64,000 bases of DNA from CBDDHT01 sp965227905. Its GTDB lineage: Bacteria > Pseudomonadota > Alphaproteobacteria > Rhizobiales > Methyloligellaceae. Below are positions 50,582-60,818 of this stretch, piece by piece (position 1 is the first letter of the stretch; the number at the start of each line of letters is the position of its first letter). The DNA lies in contig OZ245780.1 in NCBI GenBank assembly GCA_965227905.1, positions 124,001-188,000 on the forward strand. Reading direction: 5' to 3'. The position numbers and the translations under genes are program-made. The notes under the pieces were generated by a model. That model did not search any database. It was not told where the DNA came from and saw nothing but the letters and a program-made list of their open reading frames with translations.

Positions 50582-51904
50582 ATGAAATCGGACTACAAGA
50601 GCGACAGTATTTCCCTGATCGGCGCCATCTCGATGGGAACCGGCGTGATGATCGGTGCTGGTATATTCGCGCTCACAGGGCAGATTGCACAATTAGCCGG
50701 AGCTTGGTTTCCGCTCTCCTTCGCTGCGGGCGCAGTCGTGACAGCGTTTAGCGCATACACATATGTGAAAGTTTCGAATGCGTACCCATCGGCAGGAGGC
50801 ATCGCAATGATCCTCCAAAAGGCTTATGGACCAGGAGTCATCGCTGCAAGTGCCGCTCTCTTGATGGCCTTGTCCATGGTTATCAACGAGAGTTTGGTAG
50901 CAAGGACATTCGGCACTTATGCTCTCCAACCGTTCGGGGTCAGCCAAGACAGTCCGCTCGTACCGGTACTGGGTGTTAGCCTGATCGGCATTGCCTATCT
51001 TTTGAACGCTTCTGGCAACAAATCAGTCGGCATCTTCTCCTTCATCACAGCACTTCTTAAAATTGGGGGGATAGCGCTCTTTGGGATTGCAGCACTTTGG
51101 ATCGGCGGGTTCGAGTTCAAACCCGAAGCCACCGCTGGCGGACGCTTTCCAGTAGCCGGCTTCGTTGCATCTATGGCGCTGTCGATCCTCGCATTCAAAG
51201 GATTTACGACGATCACCAATAGCGGTGCCGAAATCGTGGACCCACATCGAAATGTCGGGCGCGCCATCATGATTTCGATTTTGATCTGTTTTGCTGTCTA
51301 TTTGCTCGTCGCGTTCGCTGTGGGATCGAATCTTTCTATCGGCGAGCTCATTAAGGCCAAAGATCACGCGCTTTCGGAAGCTGCCCGACCGGCGATGGGC
51401 GAATACGGATTCTATTTTACCGTCGCCCTGGCGATCATCGCCACAGCGTCAGGATTGCTGGCAAGCGTCTTTGCGGTTTCGCGAATGTTGGCGATGCTGA
51501 CGGACATGGATCTAATCCCCCACAGCCACTTTGGCATGTCCGGGAAAATACAGGAACACACGCTCGTTTATACGGTCGTGATCGCTGCTTTCCTTACGAT
51601 ATTCTTTGATCTCAGCCGAATCGCTTCATTGGGCGCCTTCTTCTATCTGGTGATGGACGTGGTGATCCAATGGGGTGTCTATCGGCACCTTCGTCACAAA
51701 GTGCACGCACATGGTGCAATCATCTTCTCGGCGATCATTCTCGACCTCATCGTCCTGGGGGCATTTACATCGTTGAAGCTGCAATCTGACCCGCTCATCG
51801 TCATCGTCGCGGCAAGCGGAATCGGATTGGTCTTTGGTTTTGAGCGATTGTACCTTGGGCGAAGGCCAGTACGTTCAAATCACGGAGATCACTCAAGCAA
51901 ATAG
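50582..51904 (+). CDS. APC-superfamily amino acid/polyamine permease
   Basis: 440 residues with 12 spans. The N-terminal SLIGAISMGTGVMIGAGIFALTGQIAQLAG and FAAGAVVTAFSAYTYVKVSNAYPSAGGIAMILQKAYG match the conserved GxG and E/P-G segments of APC transporters, and GFTTITNSGAEIVDPHRNVGRAI follows. Substrate unknown. It is not obviously in an operon. Confidence 0.88.
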   Translation: MKSDYKSDSISLIGAISMGTGVMIGAGIFALTGQIAQLAGAWFPLSFAAGAVVTAFSAYTYVKVSNAYPSAGGIAMILQKAYGPGVIAASAALLMALSMVINESLVARTFGTYALQPFGVSQDSPLVPVLGVSLIGIAYLLNASGNKSVGIFSFITALLKIGGIALFGIAALWIGGFEFKPEATAGGRFPVAGFVASMALSILAFKGFTTITNSGAEIVDPHRNVGRAIMISILICFAVYLLVAFAVGSNLSIGELIKAKDHALSEAARPAMGEYGFYFTVALAIIATASGLLASVFAVSRMLAMLTDMDLIPHSHFGMSGKIQEHTLVYTVVIAAFLTIFFDLSRIASLGAFFYLVMDVVIQWGVYRHLRHKVHAHGAIIFSAIILDLIVLGAFTSLKLQSDPLIVIVAASGIGLVFGFERLYLGRRPVRSNHGDHSSK

Positions 51905-52027
51905 GAGTAGCCGGAAATTCGACAACCTTACTATAAATGAGCATCAGGCACAGATTGCTCCTTTCAGGAACACAAAAACGAACATTGAAAACCGATAGGT
52001 ATTCTAAGTGTATCGGTATTGCAAAAC

Positions 52028-52693
52028 TTAGGTGCGTTGACACCCCGTCCGCCGAAAGATCATGTGTATGATATAGAAAGACATAGCCGCCGCCCCAAAG
52101 CAGAAAGCCGACACATAAGCAAATTGAAAGAAAAAATACACGATGGCCACAATGAAAATAATTAGCAACCCAAACACTCTTAGTTCCTTTACAGACGACG
52201 TGATGAGCGGAACGATGATCACGAACAAATATAATAAATTCGTCAACTCCCGCGGCATCATGAAATCAAACAACACAACGCCTTCATAGCTGATTGCATT
52301 GGTCAGAAACGTCGTCACGAGCCACTCCTCATGGGCAAAATATGGAAAGAATTGGAGAGCTCCAACCATTCCACCCAGAACGGAAAGAATCAAAAACAGA
52401 AACCGTCGTCTACACGGTTCAAGAGAATAAGCGGACAGCGGAACCCAAATCGGCCAAGCAAGCCAAGCGAAAAACATATAAGCCATGGAATAGGACTGCA
52501 CCCAATCATCCTGGCTCAGCTGGTTGCTTGTCCAGACCATCCCTTCGGAGAATTGCTGAAGACCAAAAAGGAGAGGCAATGCGGAGATGGCCAGGAACCT
52601 CGTATCTCTCGTATAGGCCCGATAGATCGACACTCCACCCGCCGGTGTGAGAACGGCGGCAGCGGTAAAACTGACCTCGGCCGAGAAACACAT
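52028..52693 (-). CDS. DUF6629-like multi-span membrane protein
   Basis: 221 residues beginning MCFSAEVSFTAAAVLTPAGG, the characteristic start of DUF6629, followed by six or seven spans and FGLQQFSEGMVW. Function unknown. AT-rich towards the C-terminus. Between the APC permease and the divergent TVP38 gene. Confidence 0.75.
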   Translation of the reverse strand: MCFSAEVSFTAAAVLTPAGGVSIYRAYTRDTRFLAISALPLLFGLQQFSEGMVWTSNQLSQDDWVQSYSMAYMFFAWLAWPIWVPLSAYSLEPCRRRFLFLILSVLGGMVGALQFFPYFAHEEWLVTTFLTNAISYEGVVLFDFMMPRELTNLLYLFVIIVPLITSSVKELRVFGLLIIFIVAIVYFFFQFAYVSAFCFGAAAMSFYIIHMIFRRTGCQRT

Positions 52694-52862
52694 TGTCAGC
52701 TCTCTCCCCTATTGATTTCGCCGCAGCGTCCACGACGAAGATGCAAAAACACATTGGGCGGACATTCAATCTAGACCCAGACGTCACGCAGCGCCTGAGT
52801 TCGTGTCGCCGGAAGCAATCCGGTCTAGCGTGACCTATTAACCGCCATAGTGACCAACGCTG

Positions 52863-53606
52863 ATGAACCGACGAACAATCACGAAAACATCTGCCGGGAT
52901 AGCAGTTCTGTGCACTCTTGCGCTCTCCTATTACTTGTTGCGCAAAACGAACGTATTCGCATTTCTCATGGACGGTGAATTCCTTCGCTTGTGGCTTGAA
53001 GAACGCGGTGTTTGGGGTCCAGTGGTTATTGTCTGTTTGATGGCAATTGCGATCATGGTAAGCCCCATTCCAAGCGCACCAATCGCGGTCGCCGCCGGCG
53101 CCGCCTATGGGCACACATGGGGCACTGTATATGTACTGCTCGGAGCCGAGGTGGGCGCAATCGGCGCATTTTTCATAGCGCGGTTTGTCGGCCATCAGGT
53201 TCTTCATCGCTGGTTCGGTGAAAAGATGTCCATGGGATGGCTTGGTTCTCAGTGGACTCTAATGGGTATCGTTTTCATTAGCCGGCTCGTGCCCTTCGTA
53301 TCGTTCGATCTTGTAAGCTATGCAGCAGGGCTTACTGTTTTGTCGTTCTGGCGCTTTGCCATCGCCACACTTGCAGGCATCGTTCCAGCAAGCTTTCTGC
53401 TGGCCCATTTCGGTGGCGAAATGGCATCCGGCCAAACACAGCAAATTATCCTTGCTGTAGTGGCACTAGGTGGCATCACACTGATTCCGGTGATCGCAAA
53501 AATTGTAAAGGCTCGGCTTTCTGAGCGGTTTGCAAACGTCAGTGCCCAACCACAAGATGACGCAGAGACTGGATATGTCGGCAAAGGCGATAGGACTAGC
53601 AAGTGA
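52863..53606 (+). CDS. TVP38/TMEM64 family (DedA-like) membrane protein
   Basis: 247 residues with a VTT-type core: FGEKMSMG, GIVFISRLVPFVSFDLVSYAAGLTVLSFWRFAIATLAGIVPASFLLAHFG. The ISRLVPF...D...SYAAGLT and re-entrant segments are typical of this family of membrane proteins linked to lipid scrambling or ion homeostasis. N-terminal anchor ~12-24. The C-terminal tail is polar. Confidence 0.88.
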   Translation: MNRRTITKTSAGIAVLCTLALSYYLLRKTNVFAFLMDGEFLRLWLEERGVWGPVVIVCLMAIAIMVSPIPSAPIAVAAGAAYGHTWGTVYVLLGAEVGAIGAFFIARFVGHQVLHRWFGEKMSMGWLGSQWTLMGIVFISRLVPFVSFDLVSYAAGLTVLSFWRFAIATLAGIVPASFLLAHFGGEMASGQTQQIILAVVALGGITLIPVIAKIVKARLSERFANVSAQPQDDAETGYVGKGDRTSK

Positions 53607-53719
53607 GCCCAGCCTGTCGAAAGCACGCCCAGCAATTCGCCGAACATCGTGCAACGCCGACCACCATCACGAGTACTCATTCATATCTGCTCAAAAGCCG
53701 TTCAAATCTGATAAGCATC

Positions 53720-54631
53720 CTATTCACGCACAATCGGAATTCCAGCTTTTGATTGAAAACTGACCAGAACAACTCCAAGAACCGCCAGACCGATACCGAC
53801 CGATTCCATTGGCCCAATTGTTTCTTCGAAAAAAATGCTCCCCATCGCCAAGCCAAAAATCGGGATAAGGAAAGCGAAGGCATTTGCCCGATTGAGTGCT
53901 ACCGATTCCAGCACTGAAAACCAAAGCCAGTAGACGAGCGAAGTTCCAAACAAGCTCAGGCTGACAAGAACCAGCATAAATTCCGGTGTCCAGCGAACGT
54001 CATTCGGATTTTCCGTCGCCCATGCACCGAGAAAAAGCGGAAGACTTCCAACAAATAATTGAATGCCCATTGCCATCATGCCGTCAATTGTTCCTCCGAG
54101 CCTCTTAATGACGACATTGCCTACCGTAATGCCGCATGCCGCAAGCAGGATATAGGCAACACCGACAAGCTGGCTCTTCTCCTCACTAAACAGAATTTGC
54201 GGAGAGGCAATTGCAATGACTCCAGCAAATCCCAGGGCCAAGCCGTATTTGCCACGCTTTCCAAGTTTCTCGTTGAGGAATATTGCCGCAAGAATGGCGG
54301 CTAGTAATGGTTGGGTGTTAGCGATCACAGTGGCAGTTCCAGGGCTCACGAACTCTGCCGCATGAAACATCCCTAAGAATCCCAAACTTGTGGCAGCTAC
54401 TCCTGTAAGAGCCAGCATTGCCCAAACATCCAGGCCATTAGGCATCCGACGCCGCAGCAGAATTGCCAAGGCAATAAGAGTAAGTCCGGCAAGAGCAGCC
54501 CTAAGTGCAGCGAATGTCAGATGGGGTGCATATTCAATACCAGCCGTTATCAGCGGAAAGCAGCTCGCCCAGAGAAGCATAATAAACACAAGCTGCGATC
54601 CAGTTGCGATTGTCATCGCCTTGTCAGCCAC
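53720..54631 (-). CDS. EamA family (DMT superfamily) transporter
   Basis: 303 residues with ten spans arranged as two EamA repeats; an internal motif FVSPGTATVIANTQPLLAAILAAIFLNEKLG is the family signature, repeated as NRANAFAFLIPIFGLAMGSIFFEETIG. The true start may be the ATG at 54616. DMT exporters move amino acids, metabolites or toxic compounds; the substrate is not predictable. Confidence 0.9.
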   Translation of the reverse strand: MADKAMTIATGSQLVFIMLLWASCFPLITAGIEYAPHLTFAALRAALAGLTLIALAILLRRRMPNGLDVWAMLALTGVAATSLGFLGMFHAAEFVSPGTATVIANTQPLLAAILAAIFLNEKLGKRGKYGLALGFAGVIAIASPQILFSEEKSQLVGVAYILLAACGITVGNVVIKRLGGTIDGMMAMGIQLFVGSLPLFLGAWATENPNDVRWTPEFMLVLVSLSLFGTSLVYWLWFSVLESVALNRANAFAFLIPIFGLAMGSIFFEETIGPMESVGIGLAVLGVVLVSFQSKAGIPIVRE

Positions 54632-54810
54632 CTTGACTCGATCCGTTCAGACTCGATTGATCGCCAAGATGAGCACGAATTGGTTTTTGATAGATCACCG
54701 CTTTCTGTGGCTCTCGCCATAGGTCTCTGCGTGGTCACCAATTGCCATGCATCCCCCATTTGCACCTCCCGAGTGGCTCGTTGATAACTTCGCGACATTT
54801 TTTTCGTTCC

Positions 54811-55995
54811 TTAAAAAACAGGCGCGCGCTCCGCTTGTGACACGCTCGAATAAATGCTCAGCCACCACAGACCCAATACTGCTGAGATCGTCGAGGCAAC
54901 CAGAACTGCAAGTTTAGCGGCATCTCTAACCATTGGGTCCGAGAAGCTGGGCGCGACAATGAAAATACTCATGGTAAATCCGATCCCGGCGAGCATTCCA
55001 ACGCCTTGCAACTGTGACCAGTTCACGCCGCGTGGTAGCTCCCCGGCTCCGAGCCTGACAGCCAACCAGGTTGCGACCACAACGCCAAGGGGCTTGCCAA
55101 TAACAAGTCCGCCTATAACCCCCAGAGAAGCTGGACCAAGAAGCAGGGCAAAGGCGTCCGAATTAATCGAAATGCCGGCATTGAAAAAACCAAAAATCGG
55201 AACGATGACGAGAACCGCTAACGGATGAAAGCGCCTGAGCGTCGCCCTGACCGGTGAAAAACCGCGGCGAGCCGAAGAACGCATTGGCACGGCGAATGCT
55301 ATCAAGATACCACTCAAGGCAGCCTGCACTCCTGTTGCATGCAAGGCCAGCCACAGAACCAGTCCAAAGAACACGTATGCAGAAGGTCGCGCGACACCAA
55401 AGATATTCAAAAGAACGAGCCCCGTTGCCGATAAAAGAGCATAGAACAGTGGGCCCAGAACCAAATCCTGACCATAGAATAGTCCGATGATCAGAACAGC
55501 TCCAATATCATCGATAACAGCAAGCGCCGTCAGAAATACCCTAAGTCCATCAGGGATACGGTTTCCCATGAGCGAGATAATACCGAGGGCGAGGACAATG
55601 TCGGTGGCAGTTGGTATTGCCCAGCCATGGCTCAGCATGACGTCCCCTTGAGTCAGCGCCAAATAGATCGCCGCTGGGACAATCATGCCACCGAATGCTG
55701 CAATAGCCGGCAGTACAGCACACTTCGCCGACGACAGATGCCCTTCAAAAAGCTGCCTCTTTATCTCAAGTCCGATTACGAGAAAAAAAAAGACCATAAG
55801 GCCTTCATTGATCCACTCGATGAGAGGTGCATCAAGCACAAGTGGTCCAATGCGCACATGAATAGGGGTATGATGGATTGTGTCGTAGATAGGTTTCAGC
55901 GGCGAGTTAGCGACAACCAGCGCCAGTAGAACGGCTGAGATCATTAGAAGCCCAGACGCTGATTCGTGTCGGAAAATTTTGCGCAACTGCGGCAT
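54811..55995 (-). CDS. nhaA: Na+/H+ antiporter NhaA
   Basis: 394 residues, usual NhaA length. Motifs: SGLLMISAVLLALVVANSP at the start, HGWAIPTATDIVLALGIISLMGNRIP (with the TM4 ATDIAFA-type segment containing the conserved Asp) and FLTALAVIDDIGAVLIIGLFYG (the paired Asp in TM5), the ion-binding residues. It exchanges Na+ for H+ and adjusts pH and salt tolerance. Adjacent to, but not overlapping, the CBS-BON gene downstream of the copper set. Confidence 0.93.
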   Translation of the reverse strand: MPQLRKIFRHESASGLLMISAVLLALVVANSPLKPIYDTIHHTPIHVRIGPLVLDAPLIEWINEGLMVFFFLVIGLEIKRQLFEGHLSSAKCAVLPAIAAFGGMIVPAAIYLALTQGDVMLSHGWAIPTATDIVLALGIISLMGNRIPDGLRVFLTALAVIDDIGAVLIIGLFYGQDLVLGPLFYALLSATGLVLLNIFGVARPSAYVFFGLVLWLALHATGVQAALSGILIAFAVPMRSSARRGFSPVRATLRRFHPLAVLVIVPIFGFFNAGISINSDAFALLLGPASLGVIGGLVIGKPLGVVVATWLAVRLGAGELPRGVNWSQLQGVGMLAGIGFTMSIFIVAPSFSDPMVRDAAKLAVLVASTISAVLGLWWLSIYSSVSQAERAPVF

Positions 55996-56066
55996 GCACT
56001 ATTCGCCCCTCATCAAGATACAACCCAAATTTGTATCCCATTCTTCATTCCAAACGGTGGCGTCGA

Positions 56067-56762
56067 CTAATCGGCCCAAATCCAGGCAGGAACCTGGCCA
56101 AGATAGTTTTCCACGTCCTTCACACCCGCCGTATTTTCGGCGGCCAATTGCGCCAACTTTTTCTCATTGATGAGCTCAACCGTCCCCCAGAGTTGGACGA
56201 TACCGTCGATCACAATCACATCGATCCGGTCGCCGAAAAGGCCCACTTCTTTTTCAAGTTTGTTCAGAAGATTTTGTCGGATCGTCTGATCATCAATCGA
56301 AATCAAGGCCGTGCTTTTGCCATCTTGCGCGACCAACCCATACAGCAAGTTCGCTCGGCTAATGACCCCTACCAGCCGATCGTTGCACACAACCGGCACC
56401 CGCCTCAAATTGTGCTCTTCAATCAACTGAGCAATTTCGTCTAACGGTGCATCCTCTGTCACCGTCATCACGTTGCGCGTCATTACATCGCTTGCCTTTG
56501 TTCCATGAAGATTCGTGTAATCGGCAGCCTTGCTGCGCCTTGAGAAAAGCCTCGTAATCCAAGACGATTTCCGCTTTCGAGTGCTAATCTCAGCGCGTCG
56601 TATCAAATCACTTTCGCTCACGACACCAATCACATGCCGCGCATCATCGACCACGGGCACTGTGCAGATCCCGTGCTTTAGCAATTCGCGTGCAATTTTC
56701 GGTACCGAGACATCCGCTTCGATAGAAACAATATCAGTGACCATGATGTCAGCCGCCCGCAT
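56067..56762 (-). CDS. CBS-pair plus BON domain protein
   Basis: 231 residues from the ATG at 56762 (GGAGG 7 bases upstream; an ATG two codons earlier is too close to the site). Two CBS motifs are present (DIMVTDIVSIEADVSVPKIARELLKHGICTVPVVDD ... DVMTRNVMTVTEDAPLDEIAQLIEEHNLRRVPVV), the nucleotide-sensing pair, followed by a BON domain (TIRQNLLNKLEKEVG ... IVQLWGTVELINEKKLAQLAAENTAGVKDVENYL). This combination is common in rhizobia. It may sense AMP/ATP and bind envelope or phospholipid; the exact role is unknown. Confidence 0.88.
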   Translation of the reverse strand: MRAADIMVTDIVSIEADVSVPKIARELLKHGICTVPVVDDARHVIGVVSESDLIRRAEISTRKRKSSWITRLFSRRSKAADYTNLHGTKASDVMTRNVMTVTEDAPLDEIAQLIEEHNLRRVPVVCNDRLVGVISRANLLYGLVAQDGKSTALISIDDQTIRQNLLNKLEKEVGLFGDRIDVIVIDGIVQLWGTVELINEKKLAQLAAENTAGVKDVENYLGQVPAWIWAD

Positions 56763-56901
56763 TTCCATCCTCCAACACCATTAACGTCTCAAGTTCCGCC
56801 AAGAGATACAGCACCCGACCTCTCAACGAGCGACCGTACCGGCAATTCGCAATCCTCTGGGTCATTACGCAATCATCGGAGGATCGACTTCACAATGTCC
56901 C

Positions 56902-57567
56902 TCAGGACCGGTTGTCATCAGACGCAGGCCTGCCTCCCGCTGTTCGAAGGTTCGGCAGAAAGCGCGGCACACGGGCTGCGTATCGCTGATAGACATCACC
57001 GAACTCCGCCTCTACCTCGCGTTCCTCATGCAATGCGAGACGCCAATACATAATCAGAAGAATTGGAAGCATGGCGAGGGTCAGAATCGTCGGCCACTGG
57101 AATAGAAATCCAATCATTATCAGCACGAAACCAACATACTGAGGATGGCGAATTCGCGCATAGGGACCGCTAGAAGCTAAGACACCCCTACGTTGCGCCT
57201 GGTACAGAACGCGCCAAGACGCCGACAGCAAAATGAAACCACCGCCAATAAAGGCGAAACTCAAGAGATGGAATGGTCCGAAATGAGGATTCCCCCGCCA
57301 ACCAAATAACATCTCGGGAAGATGTCCCGAATCATGCGCAAACCAGTCTACTCCGGGATACTGACTCTGTAGCCAACCCGAGAGGAAATAGATCGTGAGC
57401 GGAAAGCCATACATTTCCGTAAAAAGTGCGACGATAAAGGCGCTGAATGCCCCAAATGTTCTCCAATCACGACCGGTTCGGGGTTTGAAAAAGCTAAACG
57501 CAAAGATAATGAAGATCGCCGAATTGACAACGACCAAGGCCCAGAGACCATAAGATGGAGTCTCCAT
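56902..57567 (-). CDS. ICMT/PEMT-like membrane methyltransferase family protein
   Basis: 221 residues with about five spans. The C-terminal catalytic motif is ARIRHPQYVGFVLIMIGFL and HEEREVEAEFGDVYQRYAARVPRFLP, as in isoprenylcysteine carboxyl methyltransferase-like proteins and NnrU relatives. It probably methylates a lipid or small substrate with SAM. The ATG sits in the TAATG junction with the DUF2933 gene, so the two are coupled. It lies in the operon that begins with copA. Confidence 0.85.
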   Translation of the reverse strand: METPSYGLWALVVVNSAIFIIFAFSFFKPRTGRDWRTFGAFSAFIVALFTEMYGFPLTIYFLSGWLQSQYPGVDWFAHDSGHLPEMLFGWRGNPHFGPFHLLSFAFIGGGFILLSASWRVLYQAQRRGVLASSGPYARIRHPQYVGFVLIMIGFLFQWPTILTLAMLPILLIMYWRLALHEEREVEAEFGDVYQRYAARVPRFLPNLRTAGGRPASDDNRS

Positions 57568-57812
57568 TATTGATCCTCTCCCCTGTCCGGCGGACCGACA
57601 TCGTGGGAGCCACTACCGTGACCGCCATGCATGACAAAATGCATGCCAAGGCATGCACCCAGAACAAGGAAAAGAGGCAAATAGCCAAGTATATGGGCTT
57701 CATGTTCCTCCCAAAGAAAGTATCCAGCGAGCGCTAGGAATACTGCCAATCCCAAACCGTATCTAAACCGCAGTGAGCTGAAAAATCCTTGTTGTCTCGT
57801 TTCGTTAGCCAT
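57567..57812 (-). CDS. DUF2933 small membrane protein
   Basis: 81 residues. One or two spans (YGLGLAVFLALAGYFLWEEHEAHILGYLPLFLVLGACLGMHFVM) with a His-rich end (HGGHGSGSHDVG). DUF2933 proteins are usual companions of copper ATPases and cupredoxins; their His and Met suggest metal interaction. Good GGAGG before the ATG. Confidence 0.9.
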   Translation of the reverse strand: MANETRQQGFFSSLRFRYGLGLAVFLALAGYFLWEEHEAHILGYLPLFLVLGACLGMHFVMHGGHGSGSHDVGPPDRGEDQ

Positions 57813-57821
57813 CCAAGCCTC

Positions 57822-58199
57822 CTATTCGACGATCAGCCTGCCGCGAAACATCCCCATAGGGCAGGCGAACTCATACACACCAGATTCATCAGCGACGAAC
57901 TCAACGGCGACCGTCTCGCCGGTCGGCAAATCGGCGCTCTTGCTGAAATCAGGGAAGACGACTTTCTCTGAGCAGGAGGCCGTCTCTTCACGCCGAAACT
58001 TAAGCCTTACCGGCTTTCCGTGGCTGACGATGATGGTGTCAGGCGTGTAGCCGCCCTTCACCAAAATCATCGCCTCCTGGTGACCGCTGCTGGCTTCTGC
58101 CGCCCTTACCCCTTTAACCCGCTTCAGCCAAAAGAACCATATGATAAAAGCAACCAACACAAACCCACCGACAAGAACGATCCAACGATCCGGTGTCAT
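57822..58199 (-). CDS. Membrane-anchored cupredoxin-domain protein
   Basis: 125 residues: an N-terminal span (IVLVGGFVLVAFIIWFFWL) and a cupredoxin_1 fold, GGYTPDTIIVSHGKPVRLKFRREETASCSEKVVFPDF ... VYEFACPMGMFRGRLIVE. The Cys, Met and Cys-x-Met set is a copper-binding signature. It is coupled to copA by an ATGA overlap and probably accepts exported Cu(I) in the periplasm. Confidence 0.88.
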   Translation of the reverse strand: MTPDRWIVLVGGFVLVAFIIWFFWLKRVKGVRAAEASSGHQEAMILVKGGYTPDTIIVSHGKPVRLKFRREETASCSEKVVFPDFSKSADLPTGETVAVEFVADESGVYEFACPMGMFRGRLIVE

Positions 58200-60748
58200 T
58201 GCGCGACCCTCCTCGGTTGAAAGAAACGAAGACGATTAGCGTTGGTCACGACGGTCACCGAACTAAACGCCATCGCCGCCCCGGCAATCAGAGGCGACAG
58301 CAAGATTCCAAAAAATGGATAGAAAACACCCATCGCAACAGGAATCCCGAGGACGTTATAACCAAAGGCACCAACTAGATTTTGCCGAACGTTCCGCATT
58401 GTGGCGCGACTTATCTCAATAGCGGTCACCACCCCGATGAGGCTGCCTTTGATGAGTGTAACGTCACTCGCCTCGATCGCCACATCCGTACCGGTTCCAA
58501 TAGCAAAGCCGACGTTTGCCTGGGCCAAGGCAGGTGCATCATTTATGCCATCTCCAACCATGCCAACCGTCTTGCCTTCAAGCTGCAATTTTTGCACCTC
58601 ATGGGCTTTGTCATCTGGAAGCACTTCCGCCAGGATACGGTCTACGCCCACCTCACGGGCTATGGCGTCAGCAGTGCGCTGGTTGTCCCCCGTGAGCATG
58701 ACGACCTCAATGCCCATCGACTTCAGGAGTTCGATCGCTGCCTTCGAGTCCGTCTTGACCGTGTCGGCAACGGCAACCAATCCCGAAGCTTCACCATCCA
58801 GCGAAACGTACATCGGCGTTTTGCCTTCATTTGCCAACCTCTCCCAGTCCAACTCCAACGAGTCGATAGAGATGCCGCGATCACGCATCAGTTTTGCGTT
58901 TCCGAGCATTACGTCACGACCTTCGATGCGGCCCTGCACGCCATGGCCGGGAATCGCTGCAAATCCTTTTGCTGATCCAAGATTTAGGTTTTTCTCTTCT
59001 GCACCTTTGACGATGGCTTCACCAAGAGGATGCTCCGACCCACGCTCGAGAGACGCAGCGAGCCGCAGAACCTCCTCCTCGTCCGTCTCCTGACTAGCAA
59101 TCACGTCTGTGAGCGCCGGCTCGCCACGGGTGATTGTCCCCGTCTTGTCTAGGATTAGAGCGTTCAACTTCTCGGATGTCTGCAATGCATCACCCGAACG
59201 GATTAAAATACCGCTCTCCGCCCCCTTCCCAATGCCAACTGTAAGGGAAGTCGGCGTGGCAAGTCCCAGAGCGCAAGGACAGGCGATGATCAACGTTGTA
59301 ACAAGCACGATGGTCGCATAGATAATCCTTGGTTCGGGTCCGATAAGGTACCACGCGACAAAGGCAAGGATAGAGAGGATCATGACTGCAGGGACAAAAT
59401 ATGCAGACACACCGTCGACGATCCGCTGGATCGGTGCCTTCGAACCCTGAGCGTCTTTCACCATCCTTATGATACTGGCGAGCGCTGTATCCTTACCCAC
59501 CTTCGTGGCACGAAACTTGAAACTTCCGGTTTTATTTAAAGTGCTGCCAATAACCTCTTGACCCAATTGCTTCTCGACAGGCATCGATTCTCCGGTAATC
59601 ATCGACTCATCGATGGCGCTGGACCCCTCAATCACCACTCCATCAACCGGAACCTTCTCGCCGGGCCGAACGACAACTATGTCTTCAGCAACAACCTCTT
59701 CGATAGGTAGGTCCACCTCTTTGCCATCACGGATAACTCGTGCCGTTTTCGCCTGCAGACTCATTAGCTTCTTGATAGCTTCCGAAGTCTGGCCCTTGGC
59801 TTTAACCTCGAGAGCCAATCCAAGAACGACCAATGCGACAACAACAACGGAAACATCCCAGAAAACCTCCGCCAACGCTTCGGTTGGAAACCATTGCGGA
59901 AATAGGATTGCAACTGCCGAATAGAGATATGCCGCGGTTATGCCCGTCGCGATTAGCGTATGCATATTGGCTGCCCGATGCTTAATCGCCTGCCACATGC
60001 CAGTGTAGAATTGTGAGCCCGACCACAGCAGGACAGGTAGGGATAGGACGCCAATAGCGCCCCAAACCAAACGCCGATTGGTGCTGCCCATCGGCATCCA
60101 TTCACCTAGTCCAGGGAGGATATCGGGATACATGAAGAGGACTGCAGGTACAGATACCACTGCTGCAAACCAGAATTTTCGCATGAGCGTGCGGTATTCG
60201 TCCTGACGAGCCGCTTCCTCCGGATCTGCATCATCTTCCAACGCGGCCTTTATCTGCGCAGGCTGTGGCTCGGCAACGATGTGACCCGCGGACAAGATTG
60301 CCCGACGTAAATCTAAAAGGTCGACGGCCCCAGGTTGATATTCGACGTCAACCGCATTCGTCCCCAGGCTGGCATGAGCCGAAATGACACCAGGCGTCAT
60401 TCTGAGTGCTAGCTCGACACGGGTGATACAAGACGCGCAGTGCATATGCTTGATTGGAACACGTATCTTGGCGGTGCCGGCCGCATATCCGACCGATCGG
60501 ACAACCTTCGGAATGTCCCCGAGATTGACGGTCTCCGGATCGTATTCAACGCTTGCCACCTGGTTGGCTAGGCTGACGTGAGTGGAGATTACGCCGTCGA
60601 CGGCGTTGAGAGCTTTTTCGAGCGTGGGAGGGCAATGAGGGCAAGTCATTCCTCCCACACCAATATCGATATGAGCGGTTTTGGCTTCAAGACGCTTTTC
60701 TGCAGCGCTCTCGGCGTGGCCCGCCAGCTTGACCACTTGCTCCATCAT
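58196..60748 (-). CDS. copA: Copper-exporting P1B ATPase CopA with two HMA domains
   Basis: 850 residues. HMA1 has GMTCPHCPPTLEKA (~33-46), HMA2 has MHCASCITRVELAL (~102-115). The core contains TGESMPVEK, CPC (IIACPCALGLATP), DKTGTITRGEP, SEHPLGEAI and GDGINDAPALAQANVG. This set, plus the neighbouring cupredoxin, identifies a Cu(I)/Ag(I) exporter using ATP. It heads the leftward operon copA-cupredoxin-DUF2933-ICMT-like. It differs from the YHS-type ATPase at 15912, which has no HMA domain. Confidence 0.95.
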   Translation of the reverse strand: MMEQVVKLAGHAESAAEKRLEAKTAHIDIGVGGMTCPHCPPTLEKALNAVDGVISTHVSLANQVASVEYDPETVNLGDIPKVVRSVGYAAGTAKIRVPIKHMHCASCITRVELALRMTPGVISAHASLGTNAVDVEYQPGAVDLLDLRRAILSAGHIVAEPQPAQIKAALEDDADPEEAARQDEYRTLMRKFWFAAVVSVPAVLFMYPDILPGLGEWMPMGSTNRRLVWGAIGVLSLPVLLWSGSQFYTGMWQAIKHRAANMHTLIATGITAAYLYSAVAILFPQWFPTEALAEVFWDVSVVVVALVVLGLALEVKAKGQTSEAIKKLMSLQAKTARVIRDGKEVDLPIEEVVAEDIVVVRPGEKVPVDGVVIEGSSAIDESMITGESMPVEKQLGQEVIGSTLNKTGSFKFRATKVGKDTALASIIRMVKDAQGSKAPIQRIVDGVSAYFVPAVMILSILAFVAWYLIGPEPRIIYATIVLVTTLIIACPCALGLATPTSLTVGIGKGAESGILIRSGDALQTSEKLNALILDKTGTITRGEPALTDVIASQETDEEEVLRLAASLERGSEHPLGEAIVKGAEEKNLNLGSAKGFAAIPGHGVQGRIEGRDVMLGNAKLMRDRGISIDSLELDWERLANEGKTPMYVSLDGEASGLVAVADTVKTDSKAAIELLKSMGIEVVMLTGDNQRTADAIAREVGVDRILAEVLPDDKAHEVQKLQLEGKTVGMVGDGINDAPALAQANVGFAIGTGTDVAIEASDVTLIKGSLIGVVTAIEISRATMRNVRQNLVGAFGYNVLGIPVAMGVFYPFFGILLSPLIAGAAMAFSSVTVVTNANRLRFFQPRRVAQ

Positions 60749-60818
60749 GCATTCCTTTCAATCGTCTTTTGTCGACTCGGCCAAACAAGAGTGTCACGTT
60801 GAGTCCACGCAGCAAGAG